Origin: Varibaculum prostatecancerukia
Lineage (GTDB): Bacteria > Actinomycetota > Actinomycetes > Actinomycetales > Actinomycetaceae
Direction: 5' to 3'
Length of the DNA stretch: 64,000 nucleotides
Assembly (NCBI RefSeq): GCF_943169825.2
Contig: NZ_OW968402.1
Location: 1-64,000 of the forward strand
The position numbers and the translations under genes were made by a program. How positions within the stretch are numbered: position 1 is the first letter of the stretch; each line of letters starts with the position of its first letter. The notes under the pieces are model-generated. The model searched no databases and was not told where the DNA came from. It saw nothing but the letters and a program-made list of their open reading frames with translations. Of the stretch, positions 56,307-64,000 are shown piece by piece.

Positions 56307-58856
56307 CTAATCCTCAGAAGAGATCGCCTCTAGGATTGGCATCCTGCGGGCGCGGCGTGCCGGCAGTAGCGCTGCCAAAGTTCCTACCAGCACCGCTAAC
56401 AGACAAATCCAACCTAGCGAAGCCCAGGGCACCTCAATAATGCTGATTCCCTGATCCGCAAGGTAGCGACACACAAACACGGCTAGCGATACTCCGCCGC
56501 CTATCCCTAAAAGCGTACCCGCCAGGGTAATCAGCACCGCCTCCACCGTGATCATCAGAGACAGCCCCAGGGAAGAAAGCCCCACGGTGCGGATTAGCCC
56601 CAGTTCTCTAAAGCGTTGCTGCACCGACAACGAGAGGGTATTCATGATTCCTAAAGCCGCGATTATCAGGGATAACGCTAGCAGAGCGTAGAGGACGGCC
56701 AGGACTTGATCTACGGTAGCAGCCACTTTATCCGCCGCTTGTTTTTGGGTTTGCACCACCATAAAGGGGTTATCGGCAATCGCCTTTTTCACTTGACGCT
56801 GCACTTTATTCAGGTCAGCCCCAGTTTCAAGCTTAATGCCGGCACTGGCAGTAATATCGGCTGCTTCCGGGCCTAGCTGGGTGGCGAGGGCGCGCGGTAT
56901 CACTACATCCAAGAACAGGAATCCGGTGTCGATAGTGGCTGCGACGGTAACTGTTTCTTGCCCCCGCAGCCCGTTCATCTGAAAAGTATCTCCGGGAGCG
57001 AGCCCTTGAGATTTCGCCCAAGAGCGGGAAACCAGCGCGCGGGGAGCCTGGGGTGACTGCGAGAAATAGTCCTTAGCCGACCCGATAACCGCACTCACCT
57101 TTCCATAGCGATTGAACTGGGGATAGGTCACTTGGGTCATGGTTTCCTGCGGATTTTTTCCGGGAACCGTAACTCTAAACAGTCCCATTCCGGCCAGGGG
57201 GTCAACCCGGCTCACCCCGGAAACCTTAGCGACTTTATCTAAAAGGCTGGGGGGAATGGAAACTACTTTCGGATCCGGGGAAATCATTAAATCTACGTTT
57301 ATCTGCTGCGCTACCGCCGATTGGGTAGAGGCTTTGGTCGAGGCCGCCAGGGTCGCTCCCACTGCTACCAGGGCAACCCCGATCATCAGGGCTGCGGCAG
57401 TGTTAGCGGTTTGTCGCACGTTGGCAGTCAGGGTGCGCATCGCCAGGCGGGCATGAGGGCGCAGCCACCAAATAAGTCCCGCTAAGGCTCTCACGACTAT
57501 CGCCGCTAAGGGAGTAACTAAAATCAGCATGGCCAACAAGAATAGTGCGGCGCCAATCCCTAGTCCCAGGCCGCTTTGCCCACCATTAGCAGAGGCCCAG
57601 ATCAAAAGTCCCACCGCGACTGCGAGTACTACTGCTCCGATAATCGCGCGCGGCCATACCGGCTTTTGGGTTTGCGTATTTTGCCGCATTGCCTCGACCG
57701 GAGGCGTAAGTGCCGCCGCGCGGGCAGGCCAAAGGGAACCGATGATCGTCACCAAAATGCCCACGGTTAAAGCCAGGAGGGTAATGGACCATGACCAGCC
57801 GATTCTTAGCGCGTCGAAGCCGGATTTTGCCAAACCCCAAGAAACCGCGCGGGTGAGCAGATATCCGGCTCCTACCCCGATTACGGAACCTATGATGCCT
57901 ACTAGCAGGCCTTGCAGAGCCACTATCGAAAATACTTGTCCCCCACCAGCCCCAATAGCCCGTAGCATCGCGAACTGGGATTGCTGGGCACGCACCATCA
58001 TCTGGAAAGTGTTGGTAATAATAAATGCCCCTACAAACAGGGCTATGGCCGCGAATACCAGTAAAAACACGTTCACAAAATCTAGAGAACTGGCAGCTGC
58101 GGTATTGATTTCATCGTTATATTCCGCCTGGGTCATCACCTCGGCAGTGTCCGAAAACTCTTTATTGAGTCCCGCGCGCAGCGCTTGGGAAGACACTCCC
58201 TTTTCAGCGGTGATAGCAATCGCGGTAGTGGCTACCGGCTTTTGAGCCAGGACTGCAAAAGCGTCCTCGGCTACGAAAACATAGTTAGTAAAAGCCACCG
58301 GGGAGGGGAAACGATAAATCCCGGTAACCCTTACCGATTTCCCCTCGCTGGAAACATAAACTTTCAGGCGCTGATCAGTGGTTACCCCTAGGCGTTTAGC
58401 TGCAGATTCCTCTAAAGCAACCTCGCCGTTACTCTGGGGAGCCTGGCCTTTTACTAGGCGCGGCTGAGCGGAATGACCCGGATAAATCGCTTGTAAAATC
58501 GAAACTTGTTTGCCGTTACCCAGACGCTTATTGTCCTGGTCAGCCAGCATACAAACATCTACCAAATAGGGGTCGGCATATTTAACCCCAGAAACTTTCT
58601 CGGCCTCACGCGCCGCCTGCACGGGCACGCTGGATCGCACCGGTGCTTGCCCTTCCACTTTTTCGCCTTGCACCTTTCCTACCAGGTAATAGTCGTAGGT
58701 GTTGGTGGAGGAAATCAGAGAATTGTAGGAGTCGGCGAGGGTGGCGCGGAGGGCGAAAATCCCGGATAAGAAAGCCACCCCCAGCACTACCGCCAGCAGT
58801 GCCATTTGGAAACGTAGCAGGTGGGCGCGTAGATTCCGCCAAGCTATTCTAATCAT
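56307..58856 (-). CDS. ABC transporter permease, FtsX/MacB type (duplicated)
   Basis: An 849-residue permease with the duplicated FtsX layout: membrane anchor (about 12-35), an extracytoplasmic domain, a three-helix bundle (about 265-380), further segments (about 400-480), a second extracytoplasmic domain, and a final bundle (about 720-840). The LSLSVQQRFRELGLIRTVGLS segment and its first-half counterpart (RAQQSQFAMLRAIGAGG) are typical coupling helices. The start overlaps the ATPase stop by four bases. Such MacB/LolE-type transporters push lipids, lipoproteins or peptides outwards rather than importing; the cargo is unknown. Confidence 0.9.
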   Translation of the reverse strand: MIRIAWRNLRAHLLRFQMALLAVVLGVAFLSGIFALRATLADSYNSLISSTNTYDYYLVGKVQGEKVEGQAPVRSSVPVQAAREAEKVSGVKYADPYLVDVCMLADQDNKRLGNGKQVSILQAIYPGHSAQPRLVKGQAPQSNGEVALEESAAKRLGVTTDQRLKVYVSSEGKSVRVTGIYRFPSPVAFTNYVFVAEDAFAVLAQKPVATTAIAITAEKGVSSQALRAGLNKEFSDTAEVMTQAEYNDEINTAAASSLDFVNVFLLVFAAIALFVGAFIITNTFQMMVRAQQSQFAMLRAIGAGGGQVFSIVALQGLLVGIIGSVIGVGAGYLLTRAVSWGLAKSGFDALRIGWSWSITLLALTVGILVTIIGSLWPARAAALTPPVEAMRQNTQTQKPVWPRAIIGAVVLAVAVGLLIWASANGGQSGLGLGIGAALFLLAMLILVTPLAAIVVRALAGLIWWLRPHARLAMRTLTANVRQTANTAAALMIGVALVAVGATLAASTKASTQSAVAQQINVDLMISPDPKVVSIPPSLLDKVAKVSGVSRVDPLAGMGLFRVTVPGKNPQETMTQVTYPQFNRYGKVSAVIGSAKDYFSQSPQAPRALVSRSWAKSQGLAPGDTFQMNGLRGQETVTVAATIDTGFLFLDVVIPRALATQLGPEAADITASAGIKLETGADLNKVQRQVKKAIADNPFMVVQTQKQAADKVAATVDQVLAVLYALLALSLIIAALGIMNTLSLSVQQRFRELGLIRTVGLSSLGLSLMITVEAVLITLAGTLLGIGGGVSLAVFVCRYLADQGISIIEVPWASLGWICLLAVLVGTLAALLPARRARRMPILEAISSED

Positions 58857-60889
58857 GCTTTATCCTGGGGAGCCTCAAAAGATGCAATCGCGTCCTGAGA
58901 GGAATCGAGCAGTGCCTCCGCCTTCTTGATCATGGCCAGTAGGCGCTGTTTTTCCTGATCCAAGGTTTCTTCCGGAGTCCGCGGTATCGGCCTGTTCTTT
59001 TCGCTTCCCTCAGCTTTTTTGTCGGTTTGGACATTAAAATCACCGGTGCTACTGGTTTTCTTAATAGGGGTATTGCTGGGGTTGGCGACTGCACTTGTCG
59101 TTTGGCGCTTTGCTGCCGCCTCGCTATTGGGACTTTCTCCCGAACTTACTGGGCTTTTAGTCGCCGAAGTTACCTGCTTCCCGGAGGGTTGTACCTCGCT
59201 TTTACCCGTGGGCGTGTCCTCCCAAAAACCAGAAGTTTCGTTCACGGGATTAGAAAATACTGAATAAAGGTTTGACCAGCGTTTATTCTCGTCTGGTTGG
59301 CGAGAATCTTTCCCGGAGGGACTTTTTGACGACTGCTGGGGGCGGGTAGCAGCGACTGGCGAGGCAGAAGACTTAGCAGGCGTCGGTTTTTGACTCTTTT
59401 CTGGCTCGGGCGCCGGTACCTGCTGTTTCTTTACCGGCAATTTCCTGGTGTCGCCACTACCAGTAACTTTGCTCTTAGAGGTTGCCAGATTCGGTTGTTG
59501 CTTACGTTGAGGTAGGAAAGAATCTGCAGGCTTGGGGGAGGCTCCCCCTTTATTCTTGCTGGTTTTTACCGGCTCTTGGCCCGGTTTAGGAGTCCACCCC
59601 TGCCAAGTGGTACCCCGCTCATCATGGGTTTCCCACACGCTGCCACTAAGTTGTGGCGTGGTTTTCTTAGAGAGTGCCGTGGGTTTGGCTGGAGGGGTAA
59701 GTTTGCCGGTAGAGGGGGTTGGTCGCTGTGAGGCAGTTTTCTTAACTACTTTGGGGGCTAGCTTGTCTCCTGCGAGGGCGCGTCGTGCTCCCTCCTTAGT
59801 ACGAAGTTCCGCAGGTACCACCGGTTTAGCTGGCCCCATTAAAGCATTTAGCGCCCCGGGATCTATACCTGCTACCGAGTTGGCGCTTGCCGGGGTAGAA
59901 AGCGGTGGGCTTAGCTTCGGGCTAGTTTTAGCTTCGATTTTGGCTCCCCGTGCCACCTGTAAGTTTGCCAGCTTTTCTTGCATCTTTTCGCGATCAGGCC
60001 AAGACCCCGGTTTACCACTTGCCGGTAAAAATTCCTTACCTTTTTGCGCAGTGGTTTCTAGATCGCTAGAACGCTCCTGCGACCTTCCCAAAGCATGTTT
60101 TTGCACGAACTGTGGCAGCTCGGTTTGTGCTGCCAACACCCGTTCGCGTTCAGGATGATCTAGTTCGGCAACGATTTTGCCGTCTAAAAGGAAAAGTACC
60201 CGGTCGGCATAGGCGGCAGCCGACGCCTCGTGGGTAACCATGACTACTGATTGCCCAAAATTATTGACTGCTTCCCGCAGATAACGCAACACTTGCTCAG
60301 AGGATTCAGAATCTAAGTTTCCGGTGGGTTCATCCGCAAAAAGCACTACTGCATCTTGCATTAAGGCACGGGCGCAAGCCACCCGCTGTTGCTGGCCCCC
60401 CGATAGTTCTGAAGGGCGATGAGTTAAGCGATCTTCCAGCCCTAAAGCCGCAACCACCCGGTCAAAACGTTCTTGCGGGACTTTGCGGCGGGCAATCTCG
60501 AAAGGTAACAGGATGTTCTCTTTGGCGCTCAGCGTGGGAATTAGGTTAAATGCTTGGAAAATAAAACCGATATGGTCGCGGCGCAGCCGGGTTAGGCGGC
60601 GTTGATTCATCCCTACGATTTCGGTGCCATCAATCTTGATAGAGCCAGAAGTAGCAGATTCGAAACCCGCTAAACAGTGCATGAACGTGGATTTTCCGGA
60701 ACCAGACGGTCCCATAATTGCGGTGAAGCGGCGCCGGGCGATCCCTATGGAAATATGATCGAGGGCGCGCACCTTGCCGGCACCAGAAACGTAATCTTTG
60801 GTCAAGTTATTGACCGTAATTACGGGATCAGAAACGCTGGAAGGCAATTTGAGTCCAGTTTTGAGGCGGGCGTCTGCGGGGTTCACCAT
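58853..60889 (-). CDS. ABC transporter ATP-binding protein (MacB/LolD type) with long Pro/Ser/Lys-rich tail
   Basis: The first 250 residues form a complete ATPase: Walker [10 protein letters not shown], signature [16 protein letters not shown], Walker [13 protein letters not shown] and the H-loop MVTHE. The remaining 400 or so residues are low-complexity, rich in Pro, Ser, Lys, Thr and Gln, with no domain recognised. The chosen ATG at 60887-60889 starts the conserved region ([12 protein letters not shown]); an upstream ATG at 61192 adds 101 residues that overlap the divergent gene, and is rejected. No clear Shine-Dalgarno is seen, so initiation may be leaderless. ATPase and permease overlap by four bases. 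Confidence 0.88.
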   Translation of the reverse strand: MVNPADARLKTGLKLPSSVSDPVITVNNLTKDYVSGAGKVRALDHISIGIARRRFTAIMGPSGSGKSTFMHCLAGFESATSGSIKIDGTEIVGMNQRRLTRLRRDHIGFIFQAFNLIPTLSAKENILLPFEIARRKVPQERFDRVVAALGLEDRLTHRPSELSGGQQQRVACARALMQDAVVLFADEPTGNLDSESSEQVLRYLREAVNNFGQSVVMVTHEASAAAYADRVLFLLDGKIVAELDHPERERVLAAQTELPQFVQKHALGRSQERSSDLETTAQKGKEFLPASGKPGSWPDREKMQEKLANLQVARGAKIEAKTSPKLSPPLSTPASANSVAGIDPGALNALMGPAKPVVPAELRTKEGARRALAGDKLAPKVVKKTASQRPTPSTGKLTPPAKPTALSKKTTPQLSGSVWETHDERGTTWQGWTPKPGQEPVKTSKNKGGASPKPADSFLPQRKQQPNLATSKSKVTGSGDTRKLPVKKQQVPAPEPEKSQKPTPAKSSASPVAATRPQQSSKSPSGKDSRQPDENKRWSNLYSVFSNPVNETSGFWEDTPTGKSEVQPSGKQVTSATKSPVSSGESPNSEAAAKRQTTSAVANPSNTPIKKTSSTGDFNVQTDKKAEGSEKNRPIPRTPEETLDQEKQRLLAMIKKAEALLDSSQDAIASFEAPQDKA

Positions 60890-61051
60890 GTGTTTTATGT
60901 TATCGCATCTGGCAAGAGGTGCTGGTAGTGCCACTCGCGCCATCCGTGCACAAGGGTGAATAATCCTTCGGTTTCCTGGCTTAGTTATCGGGCGGTAGCC
61001 CCCAAAATATTCTGCGGCTATGGTGCAAACAGCTAGCTGAAAGGGGAAAAT

Positions 61052-61315
61052 ATGGCGAGCGAAGTGGCGATAGCCGCCAGTATCAGCTCCGATATGAGGC
61101 AGGCGGCAAAGCTGGCTGCTACCAGTGCGGGGCAACTGGGGGGAATGGATTTGCGGAATCAGTGGGAATCTCGCGCAGCTGATCATGCTCAACGAAAGTT
61201 GCGAGACAGCGAAACCGAAATGTCCGGGCTTGCGCAGGCGGCAATGACAGCAGCCAGGTTAGCAGAACAATCTGCGCGCGTATTGCTGGCGTTGCAGCAG
61301 GCGGGAAAGATGTAA
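61052..61315 (+). CDS. Small helical protein, WXG100-like size, possible secretion partner
   Basis: An 87-residue, Ala-rich protein predicted to be two helices (about 5-30 and 40-80) around a turn at QLGGMDLRNQWES. It resembles type VII secretion (WXG100-like) proteins in length, helical hairpin and single central Trp38, but lacks the W-x-G motif. AAAGGGG lies seven bases before the ATG. The next gene (61324) is eight bases downstream and has a similar helical N-terminus and an alpha/beta-hydrolase body, so a secreted pair is plausible but inferred. Confidence 0.6.
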   Translation: MASEVAIAASISSDMRQAAKLAATSAGQLGGMDLRNQWESRAADHAQRKLRDSETEMSGLAQAAMTAARLAEQSARVLLALQQAGKM

Positions 61316-61323
61316 GCAAGCCC

Positions 61324-62691
61324 GTGTCTAGCAATAGTAAACTGCCACCTATCAGCGTTATTGGCGGGCATCAAATGGGTATTGATACCGCCACTATCCG
61401 CGCCAGTGCTCACGGTTTAACGCAACCGGCAGCCAGTGCCTCGCGGATAAACCAGACCGCGAACGACGCCCTCGCGGCTGCCGCCAACCTGCCGCGCATC
61501 CCTGCAGTGGAAGCGCTAATCCAATCCTTGCTGACACTGCAGCAAGCAGCCGCCGATACTAGCTCCCACATTGCTGTCCTGCGACGCAAGCTACTGACGA
61601 CAGCCGACCGTTACGAAAACAGCGAAGCTCGCTCACGGAAATATATTTCCTCCCTAGACTCGTTTCCACTTCTGGTACTTGGCGGGGGCATGATTGGCAC
61701 CTTAGCCTGGAAAGAATGGGATAAGAAACTGGCCGCTGATCCGCTGTGGATTAACCGACCCACCTGGTGGAACGATAATCCTCTGCTGGCATTTATAGGA
61801 AACGCGAATCAGGAATACCACGGAATGCTGCTCGCTTTCCCTTCTGCCGCTTTAGCCGGGGACATAAAACAATCCCGCGGACCGAGCAGCATTAAAGTAG
61901 CGCCAAAAATTGGCGGTAAACGCAGCAAACTTCCGGTTCCCCTGGATGCTTACGGGTTGGTTAACCAGTTCAACCAGGCGAAAGCCTATCAAGATCATGG
62001 GGAAATCCGGGTAGTTAAATACCGTACCGGGAAAAAGATTGCCTGGCGGGTTGATATTCGCGGCACCCAGGTGTGGAGCGCTCGCGGGCCGCATCCACAA
62101 GATATGCGCACCAACCTGCAAACTAATGCTTCGGGATTGGCGGGCAGTTCTGATATGACAAAAGCGGTTACCCGCGCCCTCGATCAGGCCGGATATCATC
62201 GCGGACAGCCGGTAGAACTGATTGGACATTCCCAAGGGGGAGCCGTGGCCGCGCAGATGGGATCGAATCCCTATTTAGCGAAGAAATATAACGTTAAAAG
62301 CGTGGTGACTATGGGATCTAATATCGGAAGTTTTCGCCCGGCGCGGGGAGTGCATATGGTGGCGTTGGAAAACGGTGCCGATGTGGTGCCCCGTCTAGAT
62401 GGGCGAGCCAATTCCAATGTTCCTAACCTGACTACCGTGCAGACCTACAAGGATCATCAGTCTCTGGGTGCCAATCACTCTAAAGAACTCTATGCGCAGA
62501 TAGCGAAGGCTTGGCAACGCTCGGGTGATGGTGACTATTACCGTTTTGTGGAGGCGCGTAACCGCAACTTAGGGATAAATAAGAGTACTACTGCCAGCGC
62601 GCAATCCTTTGTAGTGAATCGGGTGGAAGCTCCGCAGCCGAAAAGTTCAAAGGCTTTTGAAAAGTTGGTGCAATCTTGGGGAAAGAGTTAG
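61324..62691 (+). CDS. Alpha/beta-hydrolase (lipase-like) with WXG-like helical N-terminus, candidate type VII effector
   Basis: The first 105 of 455 residues are Ala-rich helices separated by a turn (about 60-66), ending in Y97-E-N-S-E101, a YxxxE motif like the one that follows the helical hairpin in type VII substrates. A hydrophobic patch (about 113-126) is next. The body has an alpha/beta-hydrolase core: nucleophile elbow GHSQGG (Ser303), Asp353 in NGADVVPR and His385 in GANHS, the order expected of a lipase triad. Start is GTG 61324; no strong ribosome binding site is seen, so coupling to the 87-residue gene eight bases upstream is likely. Substrate unknown. Confidence 0.7.
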   Translation: MSSNSKLPPISVIGGHQMGIDTATIRASAHGLTQPAASASRINQTANDALAAAANLPRIPAVEALIQSLLTLQQAAADTSSHIAVLRRKLLTTADRYENSEARSRKYISSLDSFPLLVLGGGMIGTLAWKEWDKKLAADPLWINRPTWWNDNPLLAFIGNANQEYHGMLLAFPSAALAGDIKQSRGPSSIKVAPKIGGKRSKLPVPLDAYGLVNQFNQAKAYQDHGEIRVVKYRTGKKIAWRVDIRGTQVWSARGPHPQDMRTNLQTNASGLAGSSDMTKAVTRALDQAGYHRGQPVELIGHSQGGAVAAQMGSNPYLAKKYNVKSVVTMGSNIGSFRPARGVHMVALENGADVVPRLDGRANSNVPNLTTVQTYKDHQSLGANHSKELYAQIAKAWQRSGDGDYYRFVEARNRNLGINKSTTASAQSFVVNRVEAPQPKSSKAFEKLVQSWGKS

Positions 62692-62768
62692 CCCAGTAAA
62701 GCGGTAGCTTGCTTTTAAAAACAAGTGACCCAAACGGCGGCGATTAGGCGGGAGAAAATCTGCGGAAC

Positions 62769-64000
62769 TTAAACCAGCAGGGTAATTAGCGTCAGCATCG
62801 CCACTGCAATCTCGCAGAATCCTACTCGCGAAACTGTAACTAGCTGCGGAGAGCGCCGCTGGAGCAGGGGTACTGCCAATGAGCGCGCAAATAGCAGCAC
62901 CCAAACCAGCAGGTGCCACCAGGTTACCCAGCCCAAAATAAAGAACCCTACGACGACTGCGGTTAAGACGGCGTGACAGGCGACCGAAAACGCCAAGAAT
63001 GACTGGGAGCCGCGTTGGCGTATTAGGGAACGTACATAGGGAACAGTTGACCAATAGTAGGAGGTGACTATCCAGGCCACTACCAGCATCCAACTCCAGC
63101 CTTGCAGGTTGCCAGTGGGGGAAACTACCCATTCAATATTGCTGGTGGCAGTATGTTCTAGCCAGGAAATCGGGGCAAAAGAACGAGCAAATTGAGTCCC
63201 AATGTCATAGGCGACTAGGGTCATTACTCCGGTTGCCAAGATGGTGCTAGTGCGTGCCAATAGGGAACGTTCGCGGTGACGTACTGATTCGGTAACCGCA
63301 ATTATGATCAGCGGGAAGAATACTATTGCCCACTCCAGTAAGGGAGGGGCTAGCAAAAGGCAAATAATTCCTAAAATCAGGGTTATTGTCCCGTAGATTT
63401 GCAAGGGCTTGAAGTAGCGGTCTTTACGACGGGAGCGCAGCCAGATTCCCCCCACGTTAAACGCGAAATATCCGCAAATCCACAGCGCGAACACTAACCA
63501 GTGGATCCAGCGCAGTGAAGATTCGATGACTCCAATCCAGTAGGGCAGCAGTGCCATCGCATAGGCACCCTCTTGCGCAGGTACCCACCCGGCACGTGCC
63601 CACCGCCCCCAGCGGTAATCGCTTTTACCTGTTCGCTTTACTGATTTACTGCTTTTGTCTTTACCTGCTTTTTTCTCTTTGAAGGAGGTATCGTCGCTCT
63701 CTGAGGGCTTAGAAAGTTGCGAAAACTCGGTGCTAGTAACCCGCCGAAACCGAGAAGTACGCGCTTTTACTCCCGGCAGATGCAGTTTTTCTAAGGCCGG
63801 TGACACTTCTTCCTTCACCGACGTGACCTCGGAAGCAGCCGGAGTGTCTTCTACAGGCTTCTCGGAGTTGCTATGAACGGCATCTCTCAGCAGAGGAGCC
63901 CGAACCTTTTGAATATTTCCGGTGTTGGGTACGGCAGTCACCCCGCCAGTGGCGGTAACTGCCGATCCGTCCTCGGCGCTAAATCCCTGAGGTTTTCGGG
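62769..64000 (-). CDS. Multi-span membrane protein, unrecognised, truncated by the window edge
   Basis: The visible C-terminal part has about 130 disordered, Ser/Lys/Glu-rich residues, then eight or so membrane segments (to the stop at 62769). The last in-frame start seen is GTG 63939-63941 (390 residues), but the frame stays open from there to the window end with a protein-like sequence (FSAEDGSAVTATGG), so the true start may lie beyond 64000. No family is recognised. It is convergent with the hydrolase gene; coordinates are partial at the right end. Confidence 0.6.
   Translation of the reverse strand, partial: RKPQGFSAEDGSAVTATGGVTAVPNTGNIQKVRAPLLRDAVHSNSEKPVEDTPAASEVTSVKEEVSPALEKLHLPGVKARTSRFRRVTSTEFSQLSKPSESDDTSFKEKKAGKDKSSKSVKRTGKSDYRWGRWARAGWVPAQEGAYAMALLPYWIGVIESSLRWIHWLVFALWICGYFAFNVGGIWLRSRRKDRYFKPLQIYGTITLILGIICLLLAPPLLEWAIVFFPLIIIAVTESVRHRERSLLARTSTILATGVMTLVAYDIGTQFARSFAPISWLEHTATSNIEWVVSPTGNLQGWSWMLVVAWIVTSYYWSTVPYVRSLIRQRGSQSFLAFSVACHAVLTAVVVGFFILGWVTWWHLLVWVLLFARSLAVPLLQRRSPQLVTVSRVGFCEIAVAMLTLITLLV

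Noticed and set aside
60890-61192. Extended N-terminus (about 101 residues) of the ABC ATPase
   Set aside because: It overlaps the divergent 61052 gene, is not protein-like, and the conserved protein starts at 60889.

Overview
The window looks like the origin-proximal part of an actinobacterial chromosome of moderate GC content (roughly half G+C by eye). It starts exactly at the dnaA start codon. Lineage markers are WhiB, CarD, a MurJ with a pseudokinase tail, DUF3073, DUF3618/holin-X and DUF2993 proteins, a DUF6049-like protein and class A PBPs with cytoplasmic tails. Moderate GC, compact genes and an orphan CsrA suggest Actinomycetaceae (Varibaculum/Mobiluncus type). That placement is inference; no 16S rRNA gene is present.

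Layout. 1-9.2 kb holds the replication and translation core: dnaA, an oriC-like AT-rich spacer, ponA, rpsF-ssb-rpsR-rplI, a divergent MATE exporter, a second cluster of DnaA-box-like sites, and dnaB. 9.2-14.5 kb (minus strand) holds an MMPL transporter and two unrecognised membrane proteins. 14.6-18.7 kb holds a small hypothetical gene, csrA and the proton-translocating transhydrogenase pntAB with a strong terminator. 18.7-29.4 kb is the conserved actinobacterial block trxA/trxB/murJ/DUF6049/NUDIX, divergent from the CCA-adding enzyme, with a DUF2993 lipoprotein-like gene beside it. 29.4-33.9 kb holds tmk-holB, a secreted peptidase and a crcB pair. 34.0-34.35 kb holds tRNA-Pro followed by a 91-bp tandem repeat carrying terminator hairpins. 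34.4-39.6 kb holds a BCCT transporter, a flavin split-barrel protein, a CopA ATPase and tRNA-Thr.

39.7-54.2 kb is mostly minus strand: a DhaM-HPr-EI fusion, a cell-envelope acyltransferase with a His/Pro-rich repeat, the carD-ispD-MFS operon, a second class A PBP with a metallophosphoesterase divergent from whiB, DUF4177 and RidA genes, and an SdpI/MFS pair. 54.2-56.2 kb has small envelope-related and conserved genes. 56.3-60.9 kb encodes an ABC exporter whose ATPase has a tail of about 400 residues. 61.0-62.7 kb encodes a two-gene module resembling a type VII secretion partner plus an alpha/beta-hydrolase effector. A membrane protein gene runs off the right edge.

Themes: peptidoglycan and envelope assembly (two PBPs, MurJ, acyltransferase, ABC exporter), replication and its control (dnaA, dnaB, holB, tmk, ssb) and redox homeostasis (thioredoxin system, transhydrogenase). 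The most interesting signals are the type VII-like effector pair, the strongly over-represented word GAGGGCGCG (11 copies between 35 and 62 kb), the second DnaA-box cluster before dnaB, and the tRNA-linked 91-bp repeats. I found no CRISPR array, insertion sequence or prophage.
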